From assembly GCA_002731875.1 (NCBI GenBank), contig PCCY01000036.1:44111-108110 (forward strand): a stretch of DNA of 64,000 nucleotides, given 5' to 3'. Below, in pieces: positions 1-9,281 of this stretch; position 1 is the stretch's first letter, and each line of letters opens with the position of its first letter. A program made the translations under genes and the position numbers. The notes below the pieces were generated by a model that had not been told where the DNA came from, ran no database searches, and worked only from the letters and a program-made list of their open reading frames with translations. This DNA comes from Roseobacter sp. (lineage in GTDB: Bacteria; Pseudomonadota; Alphaproteobacteria; Rhodobacterales; Rhodobacteraceae).

Positions 1-546
1 ACCAAACTAAAACCGGCAGAGATCGCCCGCATGGGCATGGTCCGGTCCTTTCAGATCTCGGCGGTGTTTCCCGACCTGACCGTATTGCAGAATGTCAGGG
101 TCGCGCTGCAACGTGCACGAGGCGACAGTTACGATTTCTGGCGCTCGGATAAGGTGCTGTCAAAATTCGACGCTCAGGCGCTTGATTACATCGACGAAGT
201 AGGGTTAAGCGCGCTCGCCCACGAAAGAGCGGCGTCACTGCCATACGGACGCAAACGGGCGCTGGAAATTGCCACAACACTGGCGCTTAGCCCCGATATG
301 TTGCTGCTGGACGAACCGATGGCCGGCATGGGCCGCGAAGACGTAGAGCTGATCTCCAGGTTGATCCAGCGCATCGCCGAAAATCGCACCGTTTTGATGG
401 TTGAACATAACTTGTCGGTGGTTGCGGATCTGTCCGATCGTATCACCGTGCTGGCACGTGGCGAAATCCTTGCCGAAGGGACCTATGCAGAGATTTCAAA
501 AGCTCCCGAAGTGATCGAAGCCTACATCGGAGCAAGCCATGACTGA
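1..546 (+). CDS. livG: Branched-chain amino-acid-type ABC transporter ATP-binding protein (LivG-like), 5'-truncated by window edge
   Basis: Frame is open from the window start (TKLKPAEIARMGMVRSFQ...); LLLDEPMAGMG Walker B and H-loop MVEHNLSVV; followed by livF with overlap. Confidence 0.85.
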   Translation, partial: TKLKPAEIARMGMVRSFQISAVFPDLTVLQNVRVALQRARGDSYDFWRSDKVLSKFDAQALDYIDEVGLSALAHERAASLPYGRKRALEIATTLALSPDMLLLDEPMAGMGREDVELISRLIQRIAENRTVLMVEHNLSVVADLSDRITVLARGEILAEGTYAEISKAPEVIEAYIGASHD

Positions 547-1258
547 ACCAGCTGACAATCTGTTGTTGAAAGTAAGCGGTCTGCAAGGCTGGTACGGCGA
601 AAGCCATGTTTTGCATGGCATAGATTTCGAAGTTCGCCAAGGCGAAGTGGTGACGTTGCTTGGCCGAAACGGGGCCGGAAAAACCTCCACGCTATTGGCT
701 ATCATGGGGATCCTGGCGAAACGGACCGGGTCCATCACGTTTCAGGGGACCGAACTGATCGGGATGCAACCGCGTCATATCGCACGCTTGGGTATTGCGC
801 TTTGCCCTGAAGAACGCGGCATCTTTTCTTCGCTCAGCGTCGAGGAAAACCTGATGTTGCCGCCCCGTATCGCGCCGGATGGTCTAAGCGTCGAACGGAT
901 ATATGATCTGTTCCCCAACCTGTACGAACGCCGCAAGAGCAGCCAAGGCACCAAGCTGTCGGGCGGGGAACAGCAGATGCTGGCGATCGGGCGCATTCTG
1001 CGCACCGGGGCCAAATTTCTATTGTTGGACGAACCGACCGAAGGCCTTGCCCCGGTCATCGTGCAGCAAATCGGGCGTACGATTGCCGCGCTCAAGAACG
1101 AAGGCTTCACCATCGTGCTGGTTGAACAGAACTTCCGTTTTGCTGCCTCGGTCGCTGACCGACACTACGTCGTAGATCAGGGCAAGGTCGTCGATATGAT
1201 CCCGAACGACCAGCTGGAACAGAATGCCGAGAAGCTTCACGCGTATCTGGGCGTCTAA
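539..1258 (+). CDS. livF: Branched-chain amino-acid-type ABC transporter ATP-binding protein (LivF-like)
   Basis: Walker A GRNGAGKTS, signature LSGGEQQ, LLLDEPTEGLAP; overlaps upstream livG. Confidence 0.9.
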   Translation: MTEPADNLLLKVSGLQGWYGESHVLHGIDFEVRQGEVVTLLGRNGAGKTSTLLAIMGILAKRTGSITFQGTELIGMQPRHIARLGIALCPEERGIFSSLSVEENLMLPPRIAPDGLSVERIYDLFPNLYERRKSSQGTKLSGGEQQMLAIGRILRTGAKFLLLDEPTEGLAPVIVQQIGRTIAALKNEGFTIVLVEQNFRFAASVADRHYVVDQGKVVDMIPNDQLEQNAEKLHAYLGV

Positions 1259-1303
1259 ATCGTTTACAGGCGCTTTTGCGCCATAATCAGGAGGAGAAGA
1301 GTT

Positions 1304-2506
1304 ATGATCAGGAAACTTGCAATCAGTTCGGTAGCGCTTGCTGCGATGACCGGCGCACCGGCCATGGCGCAAGATATCGCTGTAAAGCTTGGCGTTCTCA
1401 ATGACCGCTCGGGCATCTACGCCGATCTGTCGGGCGAAGGCTCTGTTGTGGCGGCGCGGATGGCCGTCGAAGACTTCAAGGCGTCCGAAAAGGGCATGAA
1501 GGTCGAAATCATTTCCGCCGACCACCAGAACAAGCCTGACATCGGGTCTAATATCACCCGTCAATGGTTTGACGTGGACGGCGTGAACGCCATTCTCGAC
1601 GTTCCCACGTCGTCGGTGGCCCTTGCCGTTGCAGACATCGCAGCCGAAAAAAATGGCGTGCTGCTCAATTCCGGTGCCGGGTCTACATCCCTGACGCGTG
1701 AACAGTGCCGCCCGACCACCGTACACTGGACATATGACACAGCCGCCTTGGCAAACGGCACCGGTGCCGCAATGACCAAAGCCGGTGGCAAAAAATGGTT
1801 CTTCCTTACTGCTGACTATGCCTTTGGTCATTCGCTTGAGGAAAACACCACCAAAGTCGTCGAAGCAAACGGCGGCGAAGTCGTTGGGCAGGTCAACGTG
1901 CCATTCCCCACACAGGACTTCTCCTCGTTCCTGCTTCAGGCGCAGGGCAGCGGTGCTGATGTCATCGGGCTGGCCAACGCAGGCGGCGATACGGTAAACG
2001 CGATCAAGCAGGCGTCCGAGTTTGGTATCACCCAAGCCGGGCAAAAGCTGGCCGCGTTGCTGATGTTTGCCAACGATGTGCACGCGCTTGGTCCGCAGAC
2101 CGCGCAGGGGCTGTCCCTGACCGAAGCGTTTTATTGGGATCAGAACGACGACACCCGCGCGTGGTCGAAACGGTTCATGGATACGCACGGTGCCATGCCG
2201 AACATGGTCCAGGCCGGCGTCTATTCTTCGACCATGGCCTATCTTGAAGCGGTCAAGGAACTAGGCAGCGCCGAGGATGGCAAAGCCGTTGTTGCCAAAA
2301 TGAAGGAAATGGACATCACCGATCCGTTGTTCGGCAAGGTAAAGATCCGCGGCGATGGTCGTGCTTTGCACAACATGTACCTGTTCGAAGTGAAATCAGC
2401 CGATGAATCAACCGGCGAATGGGACCTGTACAACCAAATCTCGTCGATCACCGGCGAAGAAGCCTTCTTGCCGATGCTTGATGAATGCGATTTCACCAAG
2501 AAATAA
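1304..2506 (+). CDS. ABC transporter substrate-binding protein (LivK/Leu-binding-protein family)
   Basis: Signal peptide, AVKLGVLNDRSGIYADLSGEGSVVAARMA periplasmic-binding type I fold; AGGAGGA RBS. Confidence 0.9.
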   Translation: MIRKLAISSVALAAMTGAPAMAQDIAVKLGVLNDRSGIYADLSGEGSVVAARMAVEDFKASEKGMKVEIISADHQNKPDIGSNITRQWFDVDGVNAILDVPTSSVALAVADIAAEKNGVLLNSGAGSTSLTREQCRPTTVHWTYDTAALANGTGAAMTKAGGKKWFFLTADYAFGHSLEENTTKVVEANGGEVVGQVNVPFPTQDFSSFLLQAQGSGADVIGLANAGGDTVNAIKQASEFGITQAGQKLAALLMFANDVHALGPQTAQGLSLTEAFYWDQNDDTRAWSKRFMDTHGAMPNMVQAGVYSSTMAYLEAVKELGSAEDGKAVVAKMKEMDITDPLFGKVKIRGDGRALHNMYLFEVKSADESTGEWDLYNQISSITGEEAFLPMLDECDFTKK

Positions 2507-2523
2507 GCAGTTGAACCACCGTT

Positions 2524-2546
2524 CGCCCCGCCACTCCGGCGGGGCG
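2524..2546 (+). terminator. GC-rich stem-loop with following T-rich tract, between livK-like and livH genes
   Basis: CGCCCCGCC-ACTCC-GGCGGGGCG then GATATTTTTAT. Confidence 0.75.
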
Positions 2547-2582
2547 GATATTTTTATCTAAACCGCGCAACAGGGCCTACAC

Positions 2583-3470
2583 ATGTTCGAGTTATTGGGA
2601 ATTCCGCCTCAGGTTTTGATGGGCCAGCTTTTGCTTGGGCTGATTAACGGGTCATTTTACGCGGTCCTTTCACTGGGGTTGGCCGTGATCTTTGGCTTGC
2701 TCAACATCATTAACTTCGCCCACGGCGCGCTGTACATGGCCGGTGCCTTCGTGGCCTGGATGCTGTTGAATTATCTAGGCATCGGCTATTGGCCGGCTTT
2801 GATCCTGGCGCCGCTTGTCGTCGGCACGCTTGGTGTCATCCTCGAACGCACGATGCTGTCGCGCCTCTATCACTTGGATCACCTCTACGGGCTGTTGCTT
2901 ACTTTTGGTCTGGCGCTGATCATTCAGGGCCTGTTTAGAAACTATTACGGTATTTCCGGCCTCGCCTACCAAATTCCCGACGTCCTATCCGGTGGCCAGA
3001 ACCTTGGGTTCATGTTTCTACCGAACTACCGTGCATGGGTGGTCGTGGCCTCCATTGTCGTCTGTCTGGGCACTTGGTTCATGATCGAAAAAACCCGGCT
3101 GGGTGCCTATTTGCGCGCCGCCACAGAAAACCCGACGCTGGTCGGTGCCTTCGGTGTGAATGTGCCGCTCATGATCATGATGACCTATGGGTTTGGGGTC
3201 GCACTGGCCGGTTTCGCCGGGGTTCTCGCAGCCCCGATCTATTCGGTGAACCCGATCATGGGCGAACAACTGATCATCGTCGTCTTTGCGGTGGTGGTAA
3301 TTGGCGGTATGGGGTCGATCATGGGGGCCATCATCACCGGTTACGTGCTCGGTATCGTCGAAGGATTGACGCGGGTGATATATCCAGAAGGTTCGGCCGT
3401 CGTTATCTTCGTCATCATGGCAATCGTCCTGATGATCAAACCTGAAGGCTTGTTCGGGAGACCCGTCTAA
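2583..3470 (+). CDS. livH: Branched-chain amino-acid-type ABC transporter permease (LivH-like)
   Basis: GLAVIFGLLNIINFAHGALYMAGAF hallmark; polytopic. Confidence 0.9.
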   Translation: MFELLGIPPQVLMGQLLLGLINGSFYAVLSLGLAVIFGLLNIINFAHGALYMAGAFVAWMLLNYLGIGYWPALILAPLVVGTLGVILERTMLSRLYHLDHLYGLLLTFGLALIIQGLFRNYYGISGLAYQIPDVLSGGQNLGFMFLPNYRAWVVVASIVVCLGTWFMIEKTRLGAYLRAATENPTLVGAFGVNVPLMIMMTYGFGVALAGFAGVLAAPIYSVNPIMGEQLIIVVFAVVVIGGMGSIMGAIITGYVLGIVEGLTRVIYPEGSAVVIFVIMAIVLMIKPEGLFGRPV

Positions 3471-4468
3471 TGGCTATCGCTGAGAAATCAAACAATCCGG
3501 AATCGTCCTCGGCGCTGGTCGAGCCTGTGACGCAGACCGCGGGGATGTCGAAGCTGCACAAGGCCATCTTTGCAGTTCTGCTGATAGCGCTGATCATCCT
3601 GCCGTTTCTGGTCTATCCGATCTTCGCGATGAAGGTGATGTGTTTCGCGCTTTTTGCAGCAGCATTCAACCTGTTGCTCGGTTTCGGTGGCTTGCTTTCA
3701 TTCGGTCACGCCGCCTATTTCGGCGGGGCCAGCTATGTCGCGGCCCACGCGGCCAAAGTGTGGGGTTTCACACCTGAACTTGCGGTTCTGACCGGCACCG
3801 CTGCGGCGGCGCTATTGGGGTTTGCCATCGGGTCACTGGCGATCCGCCGGCAGGGTATCTACTTTGCCATGGTGACGCTGGCCTTTGCACAGATGGTCTA
3901 TTTCGTAGCGCTCCAAGCTGAATTCACCGGCGGCGAAGACGGCATCCAGGGCGTGCCGCGCGGCGACCTGTTCGGCGTCATCTCACTTGCAGACAATATA
4001 GCGCTATATTTCTTTGTTCTGGCGGTAACGTTCGGGGGGATCCTGCTGCTCTACCGGATCGTGCATTCGCCTTTCGGGCAGGTTCTCAAGGCAATCCGGG
4101 AAAATGAACCCCGTGCAATTTCGCTCGGCTACGATGTCAACCGCTACAAGCTGATTGTCTTCACCCTGTCGGCAACCTTGGCCGGTCTGGCCGGCGCGAC
4201 CAAATCGCTGGTGTTTCAGCTCGCCTCGCTTACCGATGTCCATTGGTCGATGTCCGGTGAGGTTGTCCTGATGACCCTATTGGGCGGTATGGGGACGATA
4301 TTTGGCCCCCTCGTAGGGGCGGGTGTCATCGTGACGATGCAAAACTATCTTGCTACCTTCGGGGCATGGGTCACGGTCATTCAGGGTGTCATCTTCGTTA
4401 TCGGTGTGCTGATGTTCCGCGAGGGCATAATCGGCGTGTTAGCCCGATGGCTGAAAAAACCGCTATGA
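3470..4468 (+). CDS. livM: Branched-chain amino-acid-type ABC transporter permease (LivM-like)
   Basis: LLLGFGGLLSFGHAAYFGGASY and EVVLMTLLGGMGTIFGPLVGA motifs. Confidence 0.9.
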   Translation: MAIAEKSNNPESSSALVEPVTQTAGMSKLHKAIFAVLLIALIILPFLVYPIFAMKVMCFALFAAAFNLLLGFGGLLSFGHAAYFGGASYVAAHAAKVWGFTPELAVLTGTAAAALLGFAIGSLAIRRQGIYFAMVTLAFAQMVYFVALQAEFTGGEDGIQGVPRGDLFGVISLADNIALYFFVLAVTFGGILLLYRIVHSPFGQVLKAIRENEPRAISLGYDVNRYKLIVFTLSATLAGLAGATKSLVFQLASLTDVHWSMSGEVVLMTLLGGMGTIFGPLVGAGVIVTMQNYLATFGAWVTVIQGVIFVIGVLMFREGIIGVLARWLKKPL

Positions 4469-4498
4469 CCTTTGCATCTGCGTCCAGCTCTGGGGCGG

Positions 4499-5338
4499 TC
4501 AGTCCCAGACAAATTCATGATAGTCAAAGCCTGCCTCAAGGTCGGGCTTGACGACCTCAAAATATGGCGAAAGATCAAAATCGCGTGGCGCGAACAGCGA
4601 ATAGTGGCGAATGTGGTAAATTTCGCGGCGTGCTGCGTCCGAAACGCTGTTCTCTGAAATGTCCGGTAAAATCGGGTAGTTGATGGTCTGAAACGCCTGT
4701 GCAATCAGCGAAGAACAGATCGCCCGGGTAGGGTCGCCCGAGCCGAATGCAAGCGCCCTGCGCCGATACCGGCCCGGCAACGGAGGTGCAGGCAGAAAGT
4801 ACCTCAGCAGGTCGAAGATATTGCGAAGGTCATAGCTCAGCCCAAGCTTGCCGACCATGAACGCGACAATCTTCGCCCGATCCTCTTCGCTCAGGGCCTT
4901 GGCACGGCATATTCGCAAATTGAACCCGCGATAATCCTCCAGCGGTGAAGCCACGCACCCTTCGTGTAGCTTGACCTCGACCAGACGTAGATTCGTGTTG
5001 TCGTCACGCGCCGTCACAAGCGCATCGCCGATATAAAACGCAGCGTGCGACCAAGTGGATTGGGTGAGGTACTTGATCGCGCCAGAGATACGCGCATTGC
5101 CTTCGACCAACAGCACATCGCCGGGTTGAAGCGTTTGTCTCAGTTTTTCAAAATCCAGATGAACGTGTGGGTTGTACCGCGCACGCTGCATGTGCAGTGC
5201 CGTTGCCAGCTTTCGCCCAAGCTTGCGTAGCAACCTGTCTGACGACCTTTGCATGCCTCGCATCATGATGCCTGCCCTCCGGTGACGGATAGTAAACAGA
5301 TATACGGCAAACTCTACGGTGTCATGTAGTGGATGCAT
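4499..5338 (-). CDS. YiiX/YebB-like NlpC/P60-superfamily (permuted papain-like) cysteine hydrolase
   Basis: LQPGDVLLVEG...STWSHAAFYIGD (His) and AICSSLIAQAF (Cys) typical of permuted NlpC/P60. Confidence 0.7.
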   Translation of the reverse strand: MHPLHDTVEFAVYLFTIRHRRAGIMMRGMQRSSDRLLRKLGRKLATALHMQRARYNPHVHLDFEKLRQTLQPGDVLLVEGNARISGAIKYLTQSTWSHAAFYIGDALVTARDDNTNLRLVEVKLHEGCVASPLEDYRGFNLRICRAKALSEEDRAKIVAFMVGKLGLSYDLRNIFDLLRYFLPAPPLPGRYRRRALAFGSGDPTRAICSSLIAQAFQTINYPILPDISENSVSDAARREIYHIRHYSLFAPRDFDLSPYFEVVKPDLEAGFDYHEFVWD

Positions 5339-5376
5339 CCCATCCAGCCTGGGCAGGGTGCGGGCCGGCTTGACCC

Positions 5377-6120
5377 CTACCCTTCAAACACGCGATGACG
5401 GGCGTTTTCTACATGGGTGCGCATGGCTCTACGCGCTGCCTCAGGGTCTTGTTTCTCGATCGCTTCCACAATCTCCATATGCTCGCGCTGCACCAGATCC
5501 AGCCGGCCCTGTGGCTTGGTCAGTGACAAATTCCGCGTCAGATTGAGACCGGCAAGAATATTGGCCTTCATCGAAGACCTCGCCACCGAAAAATATTGGT
5601 TACCGGACGCGGCACATATCAGTTCGTGAAACTTTTCATCGGCTTCGACCCCAAGTTCGCCCGTCGCGATACAGCGGTCAAGCGCGTCCAAGGCCCCCCG
5701 AATGCGTGTCAAATCAGCCTCGGTGCGCCGTGTCGCAGCAAGATAGGCGGCCTCGCCTTCGATCGCTGTACGAAATTCAAACGTACGCTGAATGTCGGCG
5801 ATAGACCCCACCGGGGCAAATTCAAGAATGATGCCCTCGGGTCGGCGCTGCACATAAGAACCCGATCCCTGCCGGGAAACGATGACGCCGTCTTCTCTCA
5901 GCTGCTTAAGCGCCTGCCGAAGCACCGGTCGCGACATTTCCAGCTGGCGACCCAGAACCTGCTCGGTGGGAAGTTTTTCGCCAACGGGAATTTCACCATT
6001 CATGATCATAGCAAGAATTTTCTCGTATCCCTGATCCGAAAGGGTACGATCTCTGCGAGGTTTTCCCGATCCCGATCGCTCGGTTCCGCTGCCTTCAGAC
6101 TGCTGCTTTGTTTTCGCCAT
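5377..6120 (-). CDS. GntR-family (FadR/FCD subfamily) transcriptional regulator
   Basis: N-terminal wHTH GEKLPTEQVLGRQLEMSRPVLRQALKQLREDGVI plus FCD helices. Confidence 0.85.
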   Translation of the reverse strand: MAKTKQQSEGSGTERSGSGKPRRDRTLSDQGYEKILAMIMNGEIPVGEKLPTEQVLGRQLEMSRPVLRQALKQLREDGVIVSRQGSGSYVQRRPEGIILEFAPVGSIADIQRTFEFRTAIEGEAAYLAATRRTEADLTRIRGALDALDRCIATGELGVEADEKFHELICAASGNQYFSVARSSMKANILAGLNLTRNLSLTKPQGRLDLVQREHMEIVEAIEKQDPEAARRAMRTHVENARHRVFEG

Positions 6121-6470
6121 GCATCGTACCTACTCATCATTTCCGAGTTTGTCGGCTGATATAGACCAACGATCAAAAGTATCAAATTAGAACCGCTTTC
6201 AACATAAAATACTTAAAATTCTACCACCAGAATGCCGTGCTTCCCCTTATCATAATCGTTCAAACACATTGTCGGGGGGCAATTTTGTTTCAGGTTCAAA
6301 AGCGCAGACTTACTCAAGCCCACCGTGGCGATGACGTTATTCGCGCCGGCAAGCGACCGCGTCACCGGTGCGGTCGCGATGGTATAGGCCAGTTCTAGCG
6401 GATGATGTTTCGGCGTTGGAACCGTTGATCCGCTGGTTCGTTTTCCTTTCACTCATAAAGGAGAAATCAA

Positions 6471-6824
6471 ATGGAACATTCAACCTCTGCAAGTCTAGTC
6501 TCATCAGCCAATGTTAATGGTACCGACGTCTATGGCCGCGACGGAAGTCACATTGGTTCTATAGATCACCTTATGATCGACAAACAGTCAGGCAAGGTCG
6601 CCTACGCGGTAATGGGCTTTGGTGGTTTCTTGGGAATGGGTGAGGAACACCACCCCATTCCATGGAGCAAGCTCCGCTATGATACCACCAAAGACGGTTT
6701 CGTCACAGATATCTCTGAACAGGATGTCAAAGGTGCGCCAGACCGAACTGATAGCTGGCACACCGATCGCGACTGGGAACGCCGCACCCACGACCACTAT
6801 GGTGCCCCATTATATTGGCTCTAA
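6471..6824 (+). CDS. Stand-alone PRC-barrel domain protein
   Basis: NGTDVYGRDGSHIGSIDHLMIDKQSGKVAYAVMGFGGFLGMGEEHHPIPWSKL; AAGGAGAAATC RBS. Confidence 0.85.
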   Translation: MEHSTSASLVSSANVNGTDVYGRDGSHIGSIDHLMIDKQSGKVAYAVMGFGGFLGMGEEHHPIPWSKLRYDTTKDGFVTDISEQDVKGAPDRTDSWHTDRDWERRTHDHYGAPLYWL

Positions 6825-6844
6825 CATTGGCGTTTAGACACATC

Positions 6845-6866
6845 GCGGCCCCTAACGGGGCCGCTT
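6845..6866 (+). terminator. Rho-independent-like terminator after PRC-barrel gene
   Basis: GCGGCCCC-TAAC-GGGGCCGC followed by TTTCGTTT. Confidence 0.75.
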
Positions 6867-6888
6867 TCGTTTGTACAGCCGATGATAA

Positions 6889-7593
6889 TTACCCCTCGAA
6901 CTCGATCCGCGTCACCGGCCCCAGCTCCGCCTCCACGGCGGTCAGCAGCGGGCCCGATAAATGGGTTTCAATATAGCGCTGTGCAAATTTGCTCGGTACC
7001 CTAAGACGTAATATACCCGCTTCGAAACTGATCATTTGCAGCTGCGAGAACCACGCCTTGAACTGGTCCTTGTTGCCTTGCGCCAACCGCGCCATCGCCG
7101 TTTGCCACGTGCCAGGCGTGTCCACCTGATCGTCACATGATTTACTAAAGTCGCTTAGCTGCACGACCTTTACCGGCTCTTGTTGCTGGTACCGCATGCT
7201 CATGCGTTCTTCGAAATCAGGCCCGACCAACGCCCAGCATTTTTCCGAAATTTTGACAATCTGCGAATAATTCAAGCGATAGGCCGCCACCCTGCCCCTG
7301 ACGCCGCTGCGTTTGCACACCAGAATCTGCGCATCGGTCAGCCGTTTGATTTCGCGCTTGACGGTCCGTTCATTCACCGACCACATCCGCGCCAGGTCGC
7401 GTTGCCCCACGGTCAGTTCGTCGGCGCGCCAATTATATCGCGCTGTCACAGCCGCGATCAGTCTCATCAATGAGGTTTGAAGCGTCGGGCTGCCGTTCAG
7501 CCCTGCCACACTCAATGCCGTCAAGAGATCATATTTGATAACACCGGCCTCGGGGCCGGTTAACCTCAGTGTGTTCATTACCCTACTGCCCAT
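6889..7593 (-). CDS. DnaA-like plasmid replication initiator (Rhodobacterales DnaA-like replicon type)
   Basis: wHTH (ARMWSVNERTVKREIKRLTDAQIL) and DnaA N-terminal-domain-like C-terminus (WQTAMARLAQGNKDQFKAWFSQLQMISFEAGILRLRVPSKFAQRYIETHL); divergent from parAB. Confidence 0.8.
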   Translation of the reverse strand: MGSRVMNTLRLTGPEAGVIKYDLLTALSVAGLNGSPTLQTSLMRLIAAVTARYNWRADELTVGQRDLARMWSVNERTVKREIKRLTDAQILVCKRSGVRGRVAAYRLNYSQIVKISEKCWALVGPDFEERMSMRYQQQEPVKVVQLSDFSKSCDDQVDTPGTWQTAMARLAQGNKDQFKAWFSQLQMISFEAGILRLRVPSKFAQRYIETHLSGPLLTAVEAELGPVTRIEFEG

Positions 7594-7970
7594 TCGTACT
7601 TTGCGTCGTCTGCCTCAATGGTCGGCTTCTTTTGAGTCGATTCCATTTCTCAATTTAGAAAGCTCTAAATCCCGTCTTCTGTCAACCCAGACTGAAAAGC
7701 GGGATTTACCGGTTCATATTACTATTTTCTGAAAGATAAAGGTTAATAGGATAAGGGGGGCAGTTAGCTGTCACCTTATTGTGGGCCTGCTGTCACCTAA
7801 ACCTTTGGCAAGTCTTTCTACCTGTCACCTTAATATTAGCTTTTATCGCAAGGGGCGCATCCAATACCGCTTTGTGATTTCAGTGATTATCGTTTTGTCT
7901 AAATTAGCTTTTGCCAATTTCGCGAAATCGCGTTATTTGGTAGGAAAGCTTAAACAACGCGAGCAGGCAA
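7594..7970. promoter_or_regulatory. Putative origin of replication / rep-par divergent control region
   Basis: AT-rich intergenic region between initiator and parA with three TGTCACCT repeats, a 12-bp palindrome ATTTCGCGAAAT (7917-7928) and an inverted repeat TAAATCCCG/CGGGATTTA. Confidence 0.55.
7768..7832 (+). repeat. Three direct repeats CTGTCACCTtA (7768-7778, 7790-7800, 7822-7832), iteron-like
   Basis: Spacing 22 and 32 bp (about 2 and 3 helical turns). Confidence 0.6.
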
Positions 7971-9281
7971 ATGCGAGATCATAACGACCTACTTAACATG
8001 AACGAACGTAGCTTGGAACAACAGGCTGCTGTGCGCCGTGCCACCTTTTCACCGGGGGAAATAAAAGCGCTCAGGCCGTTCTCGATATGGGAAATCAGCC
8101 AGTTCATGTTTGACGTACCCGCCGATACGTTGCGCAAAAAACTGGCCGACGATCCGTCCCTGCCCCAGGGGCTGACCGAAGAAGACGGGCGCCAGCGTTG
8201 GTTCACACTCGAAGAAATCAATGAACTTCGTCGCCGCGCCCGTTTTCGTGGGCGCAAGCTGTTGCCTGAACGCCCGCGTGGCCGGGCGATGCGCGTGGCC
8301 GTTTCCAACTTCAAAGGCGGTGTGGGCAAGACCGTGGTCGCGCAGCATCTTGCTCACGCGGCTGCATTGGATGGCTATCGGGTGCTATGTGTCGATTTCG
8401 ACCCGCAGGCAACGCTCACCCATTCGATGGGACTTACCGAAGTCAAGGAGTGGAATACGGTCTGGGGCATCATGTGCCGCGATCTTTGCCGCGAAGCGAA
8501 CCGGATCATGGAAAGCTATGACGACCCGGACGATTGCCCCTACCCTTCCGCAGATGAATTGCCTGAGGATGTTCAGTCTATCGGCGCCCAGCGGTTTCAG
8601 GATTTTATCCAGCGGACCTGCTGGCCGACCATAGATATCATCCCGTCCTGTGCAAATGCCGCGTTCGTAGAGTTCGCGAGCGCGCAATACCGCTCACTTC
8701 ACAAAGCCTGGAGCTTTTTCGGCTGCGTGGACCGTTATCTTGATGAACTTCCGGATGACCAGTACGATATCATCATTTTCGACTGCCCGCCCGCTATCGG
8801 ATACCAGTCTCTGAATGCCGCATTTGCCGCTGATATTCTCTATATTCCATCTGGTCCGGGATATTGGGAATACGACAGCACGACAAGCTATCTTGGGCAG
8901 CTCGGCGATGCGATGGCCGACATTTCCGAGGGATTTTCAGCGCTCGCCGCCGATGCAGGCATCACCCTCCCCAAGCGGTTTTCTGACATCCGCCTATTGA
9001 TGACTCGGTTCGAGGCTTCCAATCCCTTGCACAGTGCGATGATGGATGCCTTCAAGAACGTCTTTGGTGCCGACGTCTGCGCCAACCCGATTGAAATGAC
9101 CCGTGCAGTCGAACAGTCGGGTCGGTTTCAAATGTCAGTGTACGAGCAAGACTATCGCCAGATGACCCGCGAAACCTGGAAGCGCGCGCGGCAAAGTTTC
9201 GACAGGGCCTATGGAGAGTTTCTGCAAACGGTATTGGCGGCATGGAAAGAAAACGACAAGCGAAAGGAAGCGGCGGAATGA
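7971..9281 (+). CDS. parA: ParA-family partition ATPase with N-terminal DNA-binding region
   Basis: SNFKGGVGKTVVAQHLAHAAALDGYRVLCVDFDPQATLT deviant Walker A; upstream of parB. Confidence 0.9.
   Translation: MRDHNDLLNMNERSLEQQAAVRRATFSPGEIKALRPFSIWEISQFMFDVPADTLRKKLADDPSLPQGLTEEDGRQRWFTLEEINELRRRARFRGRKLLPERPRGRAMRVAVSNFKGGVGKTVVAQHLAHAAALDGYRVLCVDFDPQATLTHSMGLTEVKEWNTVWGIMCRDLCREANRIMESYDDPDDCPYPSADELPEDVQSIGAQRFQDFIQRTCWPTIDIIPSCANAAFVEFASAQYRSLHKAWSFFGCVDRYLDELPDDQYDIIIFDCPPAIGYQSLNAAFAADILYIPSGPGYWEYDSTTSYLGQLGDAMADISEGFSALAADAGITLPKRFSDIRLLMTRFEASNPLHSAMMDAFKNVFGADVCANPIEMTRAVEQSGRFQMSVYEQDYRQMTRETWKRARQSFDRAYGEFLQTVLAAWKENDKRKEAAE

Noticed and set aside
1019-2188. 389-aa minus-strand ORF
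   Set aside because: Shadow ORF antisense to the livF/substrate-binding protein genes; composition is Arg/His/Gly-rich with no domain.
6213-6452. 79-aa minus-strand ORF between GntR and PRC-barrel genes
   Set aside because: No motif or good RBS context; region more likely holds divergent promoters.
7768-7828. CTGTCAC triplet as a PhoB-binding array
   Set aside because: The first two copies are 22 bp apart (2 x 11), but the middle 11-mer is a poor match and the third is off register; location in the rep-par region favours iterons. Kept only as an alternative.
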